Source of the DNA: JACOVP01 sp964390715 | Lineage (GTDB): Archaea; Nanobdellota; Nanobdellia; SCGC-AAA011-G17; UBA489 | Direction: 5' to 3' | Assembly (NCBI GenBank): GCA_964390715.1 | Contig: CAYMIM010000007.1 | Location: forward strand, 1 to 31,418 | Length of the DNA stretch: 31,418 nucleotides | Shown here: in pieces, positions 23,386 through 31,229 of the stretch | How positions within the stretch are numbered: the stretch's first letter is position 1 | Layout of the letters: the number at the start of each line of letters is the position of its first letter | The notes under the pieces: model-generated | Seen by the model: only the letters and a program-made list of their open reading frames with translations | Told to the model about the DNA's origin: nothing | The model's database searches: none | Made by a program: the position numbers and the translations under genes

Positions 23386-24107
23386 CTTCTGTGTTTTCGC
23401 ATATAGTCTCTTGCCCAATCAGGTAGACCACCAGTAGGAGAACTCCAGATTTTTGGTCTTTTATCAGCAAATAGTTTTATGGGCTCTTCCACCTTTATTT
23501 TTCTTGTATGATAATAAGAGTTTACTTGGTTTGCCGCGTCACTTAATTCATGTGGGAAATGAAATAATGCTGAACCTATAGATCTTCCAGCATGCTCTGG
23601 ATTAATAGTTTTATAAACAAGATCCTCCAATAAAGTTGGAAGCTGTTGTTCCGCTTCTTCACCTACAAGACCAATCAGTCTTCTTTGTTTCTCAGCAAAA
23701 GGTATTTGATCAATAGGTATTCTTAGCACCCCGAACTTTATGTCTTTTTCAACACCTTGGCAACACCTTATATCTGTTTGAGATGAAGGAGCATATTCTT
23801 TATCTTTGAATCTCGAAGGACCTTCTGGAAGAGACATATTTCCTGAAATAGGTACACCCCCAACTGATTGGAGTTTTAATGCATTTTTGTTATAATGATC
23901 TTTAATACCATAGAAAAACAGACTTCCCTTATCAAATACAATCAGACCCACATCTTTTTTCGCATAAAACATACCCGTTATCCCATATACCCAATTGACC
24001 CAACCTTCTTTTGCACTCATACGCACAGCGCCTAAGAGTATATTGTCTGGCTGATCAACAGCACGAACGTTAAAATCCATTGTAATCTTTTTAGTGACTC
24101 GAGTCAT
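23382..24107 (-). CDS. Unknown protein, first gene of an operon
   Basis: A 241-aa soluble protein without a family I can name. The first half is strand-rich with hydrophobic patterns (GWVNWVYGITGMFYAKKDVG, LIVFDKGSLFFYGIKD), resembling a PH-like or antiparallel-sheet domain; the middle has adjacent cysteines (RCCQG); the tail is helical and basic (WARDYMRKHRR). A TATA box (ATTTATAAAT, about 24127-24138, minus strand) sits 20-30 bp before the ATG, so the mRNA is leaderless. A TACT-N7-AGTA dyad upstream of that box suggests specific regulation. Four-base overlap with the downstream 360-aa gene. Confidence 0.7.
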   Translation of the reverse strand: MTRVTKKITMDFNVRAVDQPDNILLGAVRMSAKEGWVNWVYGITGMFYAKKDVGLIVFDKGSLFFYGIKDHYNKNALKLQSVGGVPISGNMSLPEGPSRFKDKEYAPSSQTDIRCCQGVEKDIKFGVLRIPIDQIPFAEKQRRLIGLVGEEAEQQLPTLLEDLVYKTINPEHAGRSIGSALFHFPHELSDAANQVNSYYHTRKIKVEEPIKLFADKRPKIWSSPTGGLPDWARDYMRKHRR

Positions 24108-24141
24108 AGATACTTTAGAAACCCTGGATTTATAAATCTTG

Positions 24142-24169
24142 CTATTTGTTACTACTTATTAGTAAATAG
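24142..24169 (-). promoter_or_regulatory. Operator-like dyad upstream of the unknown operon
   Basis: CTATTT (24142-24147) and AAATAG (24164-24169) enclose TACT (24150-24153), ACTTATT and AGTA (24161-24164). The inner element TACT-N7-AGTA equals the one in the trmB leader, with a similar spacer. It lies upstream of the operon's TATA box, a position typical of activation rather than repression. Confidence 0.5.
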
Positions 24170-24224
24170 TTTAATACCAGGAAATTTCCCTCTATAGGCA
24201 TTATATTAAGGAAAAAAGAACAAA

Positions 24225-27200
24225 TCAGCTACATTTGCTGTAGCCGCAATCGAAACAGGTTGGCTCTGAACATCCAGACACCATCTCCGCGTTTGTTGAG
24301 TAGCATTTTGGACAGTGCAACGCCAAGACAAATAATCCATTGGCTACATCAGGCATCTTCTGCGCTGGAGCGCCCAACATGGTCTGGCCATTCTCAAAAG
24401 ACTTCATCTTGCCTGTCTTGACCAAGTGATCTCGCAACGCTTTCGCGATACCATGCGGAATAGAGTCTACTCGTTTTGGACCGAAACCGAAAGGCTTGTC
24501 TCCCTTGATAGAATTCAAGTGCTTCAACAAGCTTACTGGGTCTCCACCTATATGCAGATATTTCGAAGTCAAAATAGCTAACGCTGTTGTCAATCCAGAA
24601 ACTTCTGTACCTGAAGGCGAGATGTTAGCAAAGATTTTTGTTGGCCCATGCTGATCGTGGTTGATATGGACGTGCATCGGACCGTGACCTGTGTCAATCA
24701 TATAATAAGATGACATCTCGAAAGCACTTTTTTCACGCTTGACCGCTGGAGCCGCTACAGGTTTTTCTTCTTTGGTTTTTTTCTCAGACAAGTTCAAGAT
24801 CTGTAAGGACTTGCTGCCATCACGATAGATCGTCACTCCTTTACAACCAGACTCATAAGCTTTGAGATACACTTCTTTCACGTCATCAACGGTCGCCTCA
24901 TTCTTCAGGTTGACTGTTTTGGACACCGCGTTATTGCAGTGCTTCTGGAAAGTCGCCTGAATACGGACATGATCTAGGGCTGTCAAGTCATGAGACGTCA
25001 AGAACAATTTCTGGATGTGCGCTGGGATTTCCTTGATACCGAGCACCGCCTTGTGATTCTCATCAATTTTTTTATAGAGCTCTTCTTTCTTCAAGCCGAA
25101 ATAATTGTGCTGCTGAGCAACTTTTTCGAAATACGGGTTGACTTCGAAGAACGTGTCTTTCTCCGCTGGCTTTTTTCCTTCCTTCAAAGCGTCAATGCCC
25201 GCCGCGTTGTAACGGACATACACAATAGCGAAAAACGGCTCGATGCCTGCTCCTTGTAATCCTGCTGTGATACCAATGGTTCCTGTTGGAGCGATTGTTG
25301 TACGAGCGCTGTTTCTTGGCATGACGTCCTGACCACGGAAAAACTTACCGTCTTTGTCATAGATGCAATCGGTGAAACCTGGGAAGACTCCACGAATCTT
25401 CGCGAGGTTACAGGAAGCGTTTAACGCCTCATCGTTGATGAACGACATGACTTCTTCCGCTTTCTGCATGGCTTCATCGCTGTTGTAGGCCAAGTTCATT
25501 TTTACTAAGCTTTCCGCCCAACCCATGACACCGAGACCAACACGACGATTGCGCTTGGCAATTTCTTCGATCTCTTCAATGGGATAATTGTTGACTTCAA
25601 TAACATTGTCTAGGAAGTGCATGCAGGTGTGCACACATTCTCTAAATCTGTCCCAGTCCATGTCTGATCCATCTTCTAAGACGAACTTTGATAGGTTGAT
25701 GCTGCCGAGGTTACAGGGTTCGTACGGCAAAAGTGGTTGTTCGCCGCATTGTGTCGTCACTATTCCGTTACAAATCATTGAGTGTGTAAACGGTTCTGTG
25801 AGATCATAGACTTCTTCTTTTCCTCTATATTCAATACATTTTATTTTTTCAAAGAATTTCTGCTCTCTTGTTTTTTTAATGGTGATCTTATTCAATTTTT
25901 CTTTTTTCTTTTTACAGATAAAATTAATTTCTTTTCTGAATATTTCCAGACTCCTTGCAAAGATCCCAAGCTCATATAAGACGCCATCAGATCCATATGT
26001 TTTTACTTCTCCTTTTTTGTTTATATATTTGAATAATGATTCTCTTGCTTTTCTGCTTCTGTTAAAAATAGTGCTTTTTATTCCTAAATTAAACAATAAA
26101 TTCTGAACCCCTTGTAAGAGTTCTTTACTTTTCGATGTTAATGCAATCCATTGGCTAGCACTTTTTGGACTATCTCGGACTGTTCCATCAGAGCTAAATA
26201 ATCCTTGTAAGAAACCTATAACAGCTTCTTTAGAGGCAGTGAATAATTTTTCAGGAACAACTTTTTCTCCAGACTGGCAAGCCTTTACACCAAGCTTTTC
26301 AAAGAATTCAACAAAATATTTACTATGATAAGATAAGTGATAAATACCATTTTCTCTTTGAGCTTCTTGAATGTCTTGTCCATAATATTCGTTGATGATT
26401 GGTTTTAGATAATTCAGCACCCCTTGATCATCTTTTGAAAAAGTAAATCCCGATCGACAGTTTTTGTCTCCTTTTCGTAGCCAGCCATCACCAACTAACC
26501 ATCCAAGAATTTGGCCTAGTTCTCGCGACCATTCTGTCGGGAAGTTAAATTGGTACTTTCTTCCGTTTTCTCCGATGAACTTATTCTCTATATTGATAGT
26601 TATTTCTTTCTTACCAAATGTTCCTTCGCCTTTTTGTAATAATATTTCATCTTTCTCTGTTAAATCTTTGACTTTAACAAATCCTTCTCTCGTTATCACT
26701 TTATGATCTTCTGTTAATTTTAATTCGCTCCCATTATTTAAGCGCAATAGATATACATCTTTAATACCACTGCAGAACGCTTGACTTATTTTATTAAAAG
26801 TCATTCCTTCGGTTGCTTGATTCATTAAAATGATTCCATCTCCAGATTTAACACGGATAGGGACTCTACTATCTGTAGCGATCTGTATTCCACCATCTTT
26901 ATATTTCTCCACCAGTTCTTTCATCCTTAACAACCCATGCTCTGTAGCAATTAATGTATCTCCCGTCACACAAGGATTTGTGCTTTCTATTTGCCCTTGC
27001 GCAGGTGTTGGATTAGAATCTGAATTGTTGATGCGGTCGATGACGACATAGCCTGGATCACCACTGACCCACGCATTTTTACACATCTTGTCAAAGACTT
27101 CACGCGCGTTGAGCTTGCCAACTGATGAACCATCACGTGGATTGATAAGATCATATTCCTGATTGTTTTTTACCGCTTGCATAAATTTTTCATCCAAAGC

Positions 27201-27998
27201 CACTGAAATATTGAAATTTTCCAAGAAGCCATTGTCTTTCTTGCAGTGGATAAAATCCAAAATATTGGGATGATCATAGCGCATAATGCCCATGTTAGCG
27301 CCCCTGCGCGTGCCGCCCTGTTTTACGACGTCTGTTGACTTGTCGAAAATACTCATGAAAGATAAGGGACCTGAAGCAATACCTTTTGTGGACATGACCG
27401 CGTCATTCGCTGGGCGCAAATGACTAAAATCAAAACCAGTACCTCCGCCACTTTGATGGATTAATGCCATATTCTTTACTGTTTCATAGATTTCTTCGAT
27501 AGAATCACCGACAGGCAAAACGTAGCAAGCACTTAACTGCTGCAAACGACGACCTGCGTTCATTAATGTAGGAGAGTTAGGCAAGAATTCCCAATTCGCC
27601 ATCAAGTTATAGAAACGATCTGCTGTCTGACGAACTGCCTCAGCACATTCCCTATTTTCCTTAGCGAGTGAGTAGAGATTATTAACAAATTGACGATGGT
27701 TTGCATGACGATCATTATGATTTAAACCTTTGTGGAAGAGTGCCATATTTGGCTTTATTTGACCTGGGCCTTGTGCAGTCACAATCGTATGCTTAACACC
27801 TTTGAACGCTTCTGTACGAATTGCTTCATTCATGTAGAGCATATCTGCAAGAGCGATGTTTTCTGCTATATTTTCCAACCATGCCTCCACTGTTGGTGAA
27901 TCTTTCAAGTATTTATCTTTGATGACTTTGAGTTGATTCTCTGTTACGTCTATCTTCTTTTGTTGGATGACTACACTTCTTGTTCCCTGCATTTTCAT
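24225..27998 (-). CDS. nrdJ: Class II (adenosylcobalamin-dependent) ribonucleotide reductase with intein
   Basis: Reduces ribonucleotides to deoxyribonucleotides using adenosylcobalamin. The precursor is 1257 aa; removing the 408-aa intein (residues 343-750) leaves 849 aa, normal for NrdJ. Visible: SACYVLPVGDS (redox Cys 158), HQSGGGTGFDFS, the radical-Cys motif N-x-C-x-E (N341-P342, then C751-G-E753 after splicing), the redox partner Cys 762 in PCNLGSINL, and PTGTIGITAGLQGAGIEP. A C-terminal Cys cluster (HCPKC, TCFDCGYSKC) resembles the zinc/redox tail of NrdJ. It lies 7 bp after nrdR on the same strand; AGGTGA overlapping the nrdR stop is its ribosome-binding site. Use of B12 fits life with or without oxygen. 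Confidence 0.96.
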   Translation of the reverse strand: MKMQGTRSVVIQQKKIDVTENQLKVIKDKYLKDSPTVEAWLENIAENIALADMLYMNEAIRTEAFKGVKHTIVTAQGPGQIKPNMALFHKGLNHNDRHANHRQFVNNLYSLAKENRECAEAVRQTADRFYNLMANWEFLPNSPTLMNAGRRLQQLSACYVLPVGDSIEEIYETVKNMALIHQSGGGTGFDFSHLRPANDAVMSTKGIASGPLSFMSIFDKSTDVVKQGGTRRGANMGIMRYDHPNILDFIHCKKDNGFLENFNISVALDEKFMQAVKNNQEYDLINPRDGSSVGKLNAREVFDKMCKNAWVSGDPGYVVIDRINNSDSNPTPAQGQIESTNPCVTGDTLIATEHGLLRMKELVEKYKDGGIQIATDSRVPIRVKSGDGIILMNQATEGMTFNKISQAFCSGIKDVYLLRLNNGSELKLTEDHKVITREGFVKVKDLTEKDEILLQKGEGTFGKKEITINIENKFIGENGRKYQFNFPTEWSRELGQILGWLVGDGWLRKGDKNCRSGFTFSKDDQGVLNYLKPIINEYYGQDIQEAQRENGIYHLSYHSKYFVEFFEKLGVKACQSGEKVVPEKLFTASKEAVIGFLQGLFSSDGTVRDSPKSASQWIALTSKSKELLQGVQNLLFNLGIKSTIFNRSRKARESLFKYINKKGEVKTYGSDGVLYELGIFARSLEIFRKEINFICKKKKEKLNKITIKKTREQKFFEKIKCIEYRGKEEVYDLTEPFTHSMICNGIVTTQCGEQPLLPYEPCNLGSINLSKFVLEDGSDMDWDRFRECVHTCMHFLDNVIEVNNYPIEEIEEIAKRNRRVGLGVMGWAESLVKMNLAYNSDEAMQKAEEVMSFINDEALNASCNLAKIRGVFPGFTDCIYDKDGKFFRGQDVMPRNSARTTIAPTGTIGITAGLQGAGIEPFFAIVYVRYNAAGIDALKEGKKPAEKDTFFEVNPYFEKVAQQHNYFGLKKEELYKKIDENHKAVLGIKEIPAHIQKLFLTSHDLTALDHVRIQATFQKHCNNAVSKTVNLKNEATVDDVKEVYLKAYESGCKGVTIYRDGSKSLQILNLSEKKTKEEKPVAAPAVKREKSAFEMSSYYMIDTGHGPMHVHINHDQHGPTKIFANISPSGTEVSGLTTALAILTSKYLHIGGDPVSLLKHLNSIKGDKPFGFGPKRVDSIPHGIAKALRDHLVKTGKMKSFENGQTMLGAPAQKMPDVANGLFVLALHCPKCYSTNAEMVSGCSEPTCFDCGYSKCS
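25749..26972 (-). mobile_element. LAGLIDADG intein in NrdJ, ending in Gln
   Basis: The insert starts at Cys 343 (CVTGDTLIATEHGLLRMKEL, block A) and ends at Gln 750 (HSMICNGIVTTQ, blocks F/G) before extein Cys 751; 408 aa. Block B is LTEDHKVI with the Thr-x-x-His. Two DOD homing-endonuclease motifs are present, LGWLVGDGWL and LQGLFSSDGTV, each with its acidic residue, so the endonuclease may be active. The last residue is Gln, not Asn, and the penultimate is Thr, not His. Removal joins N-P to C-G-E, the radical-cysteine motif. The DNA is visibly more T/A-rich than the extein parts. Confidence 0.93.
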
Positions 27999-28005
27999 TC
28001 CTTAC

Positions 28006-28467
28006 TCACCTCTTCCTCTCCAATTGTACTAGTTGTTTTACTTCTGTCGCGAAAGACTCGATGTCCTCGAAGTCCTTGTAGACAGACGCGAACCTGATGT
28101 AAGCTACTTTGTCCAGACGTTTTAATTCACGACTGACTATTTCTCCTATGATAGAACTTTTGATCTCATTTGAAGATCTTGAGCGAAGAGCGGATTCAAT
28201 TTTATCCACCGCCATCTCAATTTGCTCCGCTGTGACTGGGCGTTTTTCACACGCGCGCAACATACCACTCTTCACTTTATCCCTGCTAAAAGTCTCACGA
28301 CGACCGTCTTTTTTTATGACGCGAAGATCAATCTCGACACGCTCATAGGTTGTAAATCTTTTTTCACATTTCAAACATTCCCGTCTGCGACGAGTTACTT
28401 CCAAGCTGTCTGTCTCACGTTTATCCACCACTTTTGTTTCCTCATGACTACAATATGGGCATTGCAT
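28006..28467 (-). CDS. nrdR: Transcriptional repressor NrdR
   Basis: A 153-aa NrdR: N-terminal zinc ribbon MQCPYC, then RRRECLKCEKRFTTYERVE (four Cys in CPYC and CLKC), followed by an ATP-cone domain (VIKKDGRRETFSRDKV, KSGMLRACEKRPV). NrdR senses ATP/dATP and represses ribonucleotide reductase genes; here the target is surely the nrdJ gene 7 bp downstream. The start is placed at MQCPYC (28467), preceded by GGAG 8 nt upstream; an earlier in-frame ATG at 28554 would add 29 residues without family resemblance. NrdR is chiefly bacterial, with a few archaeal cases, so transfer from bacteria is likely. Confidence 0.93.
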   Translation of the reverse strand: MQCPYCSHEETKVVDKRETDSLEVTRRRRECLKCEKRFTTYERVEIDLRVIKKDGRRETFSRDKVKSGMLRACEKRPVTAEQIEMAVDKIESALRSRSSNEIKSSIIGEIVSRELKRLDKVAYIRFASVYKDFEDIESFATEVKQLVQLERKR

Positions 28468-28506
28468 GCGTTTTTCTCCATTTTCTGGGTTGGAGTAAAC
28501 CACAAC

Positions 28507-28572
28507 CTGTTGTATGGCTACCCTTGCAGGTGCACAACAGCTCGTATACTGCACTCGCTCTTCTTTATAAAG
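28507..28572 (-). promoter_or_regulatory. nrdR promoter and leader hairpin
   Basis: On the minus strand a TATA-like palindrome CTTTATAAAG (28563-28572) predicts a start near 28540 and a leader of about 75 nt. The leader begins with CTGTTGT (28534-28540 read on the minus strand), which pairs with ACAACAG (28507-28513), giving a 7-bp stem around 20 nt. It may be an operator for NrdR or an RNA element; I see no canonical NrdR box. It is too short for a cobalamin riboswitch. Confidence 0.35.
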
Positions 28573-28688
28573 ACTGTTGAGAAAAAATGACTATTTTCTG
28601 ATATATTTTCTGGAGCACATATGATTGTTTTCTTTCTCTGGTGAAGACAAGCTGTTTTGAAAAAGGTGATTCTTTTTTTGCAGATCGT

Positions 28689-30467
28689 TCAATAATAGTA
28701 GTAGCGACCTTCTTTCTTCTGTTCTCGATCTAGCTGCGACTCTGGCTTGTTGATTTGAGCTCGACCAGTCTGCTTATCTTTTCTATAGGTGATGTTCAAC
28801 ATTTTTAAGACTCGATTCATGCCCTCCTCTTTTGAACAGGGGCCATGGACATGACCTTCTTTTCCCGAAGTACCCTCAAAGACCAACATAGCATCAGAAA
28901 TATAGTCTATGAATTGCACGTCATGATCAACAACAATGGTCGCTGTGCCTTTTTTCTCGGTGAATTCCTTGATGACTTCCGCTACCTTAAGACGATCTTC
29001 CACGTCAATGAACGCGCTAGGCTCATCCAAGGCAACTAGAGGAGCATCTGTTGAGAGAGCGCCAGCGATGAAGACTTTTTGCAACTCTCCACCAGATAAT
29101 TCACGCATGCTGTGATCCAAAAATGTGTGAAGATTTAATTTTTCCAAAATATTCTGCTTGTACCAGCCAGAACTGAAGTTACTTCCCGCTTTTTCCTGGA
29201 GATAATCAATCACTTTGATATTTTGCGCTTTGGGATATTGCTCCTTGTAGGATATATTTATTTTTTCCAGTTTTCCTTTGTCTGGCTTTTCAACGCCCGC
29301 CAATAATTTCAAGAATGTTGTTTTTCCAAGTCCATTGGCGCCCATGACGGTCAAGACTTCACCTGCCTTCAATTCACCGGCATGCACTTTGAGCTTGAAC
29401 GTGTCATAAGATTTTTCCAGATCTGGAAACGAACAGACTATTCTTTTTCCATCACTGACTTTTGGCGGAGGCTTGTGAAAGACAATGCCATAGCTTCTGA
29501 AACGAACATTGTCTTCGGGTAGATACCCATCTAAATATTCATTGATGCCACGACGAACTCCTTTGGATTGGGAAAAAACACCATAAGCCGCTGGCTCTCC
29601 ATAGACAATCTGGATCTCATCAGAAATATAATCTAGTGTCGCGAGATCATGCTCAACGACCATGACTGCCGCTCCTTTCTCTTTTAGCTGCCTCACCAAC
29701 TTAGCCATTTTAATACGAGCCATAATATCCAAAAAGGAAGAGGGCTCATCAAAGTAGTAGACGTCCGCTTTTTTCAACAAGGTCGCGATGATAGCAATTT
29801 TTTGCAACTCTCCACCAGATAATTCAGTCAAAGTTCTTTGTTTTAACGCTGTCGCGTCCAACTCTTTTAGCAAATACTCCGCATGGTCTGACTTGTCAAT
29901 ACTATGGAGGAGCTCAATGACTTTTCCCTGATGCAGCTGTGGAAGCATCTCAATACGCTGCGGCTTGTAGGCAATTTTCATCTTGCTACTGTATAATTGT
30001 TTGAAGTAGTCCGCGTACATGGTCTTCGCGTAGCGCTTGTACACTTCTTCTTCTGTTATCTGTTTTTTTAATTGGCCAAGATTCGGCTTGTGCGCGTTAG
30101 AGAGAATACTTAGGGAAGTTGTCTTTCCAATACCATTACGACCGATGATACCGACGATTTCTCCCTTCTTGATTATGGGCAGACCGAACAACTCGAACGC
30201 GTTTTGACCATACTTATGAGTGATATGGGATTCATCTAATTTCTCTGGGAGCTTGACGATTTTTATGGCGGAGAAAGGACATTTATTGGCGGAGATACGA
30301 TGCATCTCCATCACTACTTCTTCAGCGATACAGGATTTTCCATCAGGACCCAAGTGGAAGCCGGAATCAGGTTTTTTTCGATTTAAGGGATCATATTTCA
30401 TGCACTCATGGCTACATTTACTGGGATGACACTTGTCCTTCTCTACGATGGCCGCGACGCGATTCAT
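28689..30467 (-). CDS. ABCE1/RLI ribosome recycling ATPase
   Basis: Splits ribosomes after termination. The 592-aa protein (start at MNRVAAIV, 30467; see the TATA box at 30490) has two ABC domains: Walker A GRNGIGKTTSLS, signature LSGGELQKIAI, Walker B VYYFDEPSSFLD; then GANGLGKTTFLK, LSGGELQKVFIA, LVALDEPSAFID. The N-terminal iron-sulfur domain is depleted: of the eight ferredoxin-type cysteines, only CHPSKCSHEC (three) and two more (SC, KCP) remain. The fourth Cys of the first cluster is Asp (MKYDPL) and the CxxCxxC of the second is gone. At least one 4Fe-4S cluster cannot form as usual. The remaining fold and length are typical. Confidence 0.95.
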   Translation of the reverse strand: MNRVAAIVEKDKCHPSKCSHECMKYDPLNRKKPDSGFHLGPDGKSCIAEEVVMEMHRISANKCPFSAIKIVKLPEKLDESHITHKYGQNAFELFGLPIIKKGEIVGIIGRNGIGKTTSLSILSNAHKPNLGQLKKQITEEEVYKRYAKTMYADYFKQLYSSKMKIAYKPQRIEMLPQLHQGKVIELLHSIDKSDHAEYLLKELDATALKQRTLTELSGGELQKIAIIATLLKKADVYYFDEPSSFLDIMARIKMAKLVRQLKEKGAAVMVVEHDLATLDYISDEIQIVYGEPAAYGVFSQSKGVRRGINEYLDGYLPEDNVRFRSYGIVFHKPPPKVSDGKRIVCSFPDLEKSYDTFKLKVHAGELKAGEVLTVMGANGLGKTTFLKLLAGVEKPDKGKLEKINISYKEQYPKAQNIKVIDYLQEKAGSNFSSGWYKQNILEKLNLHTFLDHSMRELSGGELQKVFIAGALSTDAPLVALDEPSAFIDVEDRLKVAEVIKEFTEKKGTATIVVDHDVQFIDYISDAMLVFEGTSGKEGHVHGPCSKEEGMNRVLKMLNITYRKDKQTGRAQINKPESQLDREQKKEGRYYYY

Positions 30468-30489
30468 AGGTTTGATGGGCAGGAACAAT

Positions 30490-30501
30490 GTTTATATAGG
30501 T
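30490..30501. promoter_or_regulatory. Shared bidirectional TATA element
   Basis: The 12 bases read GTTTATATAGGT on the plus strand. They serve the zinc-ribbon ATG at 30521 (26 bp away), and on the minus strand as CCTATATAAAC the ABCE1 ATG at 30467 (28 bp away). Only 53 bp separate the two starts, and no second TATA box is seen. Confidence 0.6.
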
Positions 30502-30520
30502 TTCTTTACAAAGCGAGCTT

Positions 30521-30673
30521 ATGAAATGCGCCTCTTGCAATGAGAAAATTCAGGAATTATTCTTAGAGAAATTACGAGGAACGTATCTCGTCAAAGGCAA
30601 GAAAAAAATACCCATCTGTCATCTGTGCCAGCAAAAATATAATTTAGAAGATCTCCAGAAAAAATATTTATAA
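30521..30673 (+). CDS. Small zinc-ribbon protein (50 aa)
   Basis: A short gene from ATG 30521 to TAA 30673: MKCASC near the start and ICHLC near residue 34, two CxxC knuckles binding one zinc, with a basic linker (VKGKKKIP) and a helical tail (YNLEDLQKKYL). No catalytic motif. Small proteins of this pattern are found near translation genes in DPANN archaea, and divergence from ABCE1 on a shared promoter suggests a ribosome- or RNA-linked role, by inference. A TATA box 26 bp upstream makes it leaderless. Its last 6 bp overlap the end of the convergent membrane-protein gene. Confidence 0.8.
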   Translation: MKCASCNEKIQELFLEKLRGTYLVKGKKKIPICHLCQQKYNLEDLQKKYL

Positions 30674-30985
30674 ATTTGGATGAAGATATTTTAATCCACC
30701 CACAATACCCATAAAGAGTCCAGCCGCAACCCCTATAGTAAGACCATATTCGGCAATTCTTTTCGTTTGACCGGTGTGCTCATCTATTGTACAGAGAGTT
30801 ATCAGTGAAGTCGCGCACATGCCTACACCTGTGACTGCAGGACCTTGTGTTATCCAATAACCAGCCGCAGCACCAATAATTGGAGCCATAATACTTGCTG
30901 TAATACCTCCAACTATTTCCCGAACGGTTGCAGGTCTTTCTTCTACTCTCTGCTCTAAATCAGAAGATTGTGTTTGACTAGTCAT
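30668..30985 (-). CDS. Small membrane protein (about 3 helices)
   Basis: A 105-aa protein: an acidic, polar N-terminal head (MTSQTQSSDLEQRVEERPAT, cytoplasmic by charge), then three hydrophobic Gly/Ala-rich helices (near residues 24-46, 49-66, 80-99) with a short polar loop (DEHTGQTKR). No family recognised. A TATA box (GTATTTAAACC at 31007-31017) is centred 27 bp from the ATG, so the mRNA is leaderless. The stop overlaps the convergent zinc-ribbon stop. It is the second minus-strand gene after the integrase stump but has its own promoter. Confidence 0.7.
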   Translation of the reverse strand: MTSQTQSSDLEQRVEERPATVREIVGGITASIMAPIIGAAAGYWITQGPAVTGVGMCATSLITLCTIDEHTGQTKRIAEYGLTIGVAAGLFMGIVGGLKYLHPNL

Positions 30986-31027
30986 AATTTTTCTGACAGA
31001 CGGAGTGTATTTAAACCTATCTTTAAA

Positions 31028-31195
31028 CTAAGCTGTAAAGTTAGCGATACCTATTTTGGTGTAAAAATCTTTCACAATGGAGATATAGGACTTGCCTGTT
31101 TGGTAGGAATACCTTCTGAGTTTTACTTCCTCGATCAGTTTGCCAATTAATCTGTATTTCTCTTCTGGCGAATAACTTTTATCCTCATCAGCCAT
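31028..31195 (-). pseudogene. Tyrosine recombinase N-terminal fragment
   Basis: A 55-aa frame from the Met at 31195 (MADEDKSYSPEEKYRLIGKL) with the helical pattern of the core-binding (SAM-like) N-terminal domain of Xer/phage integrases: LRRYSYQTGKSYISIVKDFY. The catalytic domain with the Arg-His-Arg-Tyr set is missing; the frame ends and the promoter of the next gene begins. I take the start at 31195 because a TATA element (31218-31229) lies 28 bp upstream; the longer frame (to 31342) reads into a repetitive stretch. The family call rests on this short motif only. Confidence 0.55.
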
Positions 31196-31217
31196 ACAAT
31201 TTATTATATGGATAGAA

Positions 31218-31229
31218 ATATATAAAATC
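31218..31229 (-). promoter_or_regulatory. TATA box of the integrase fragment
   Basis: ATTTTATATATT on the minus strand, centred 28 bp before 31195, shows that the fragment kept a promoter. Confidence 0.5.

Noticed and set aside
23386..23418. Longer N-terminus for the 360-aa unknown protein
   Set aside because: It would overlap the upstream gene by 37 bp, while the Met at 23385 gives the common ATGA overlap.
28222..28590. 122-aa plus-strand frame opposite nrdR
   Set aside because: Antisense to a clear nrdR with no promoter or motif.
28468..28690. Cobalamin riboswitch before nrdR-nrdJ
   Set aside because: The leader is about 75 nt, too short, and no B12-box-like sequence is seen.
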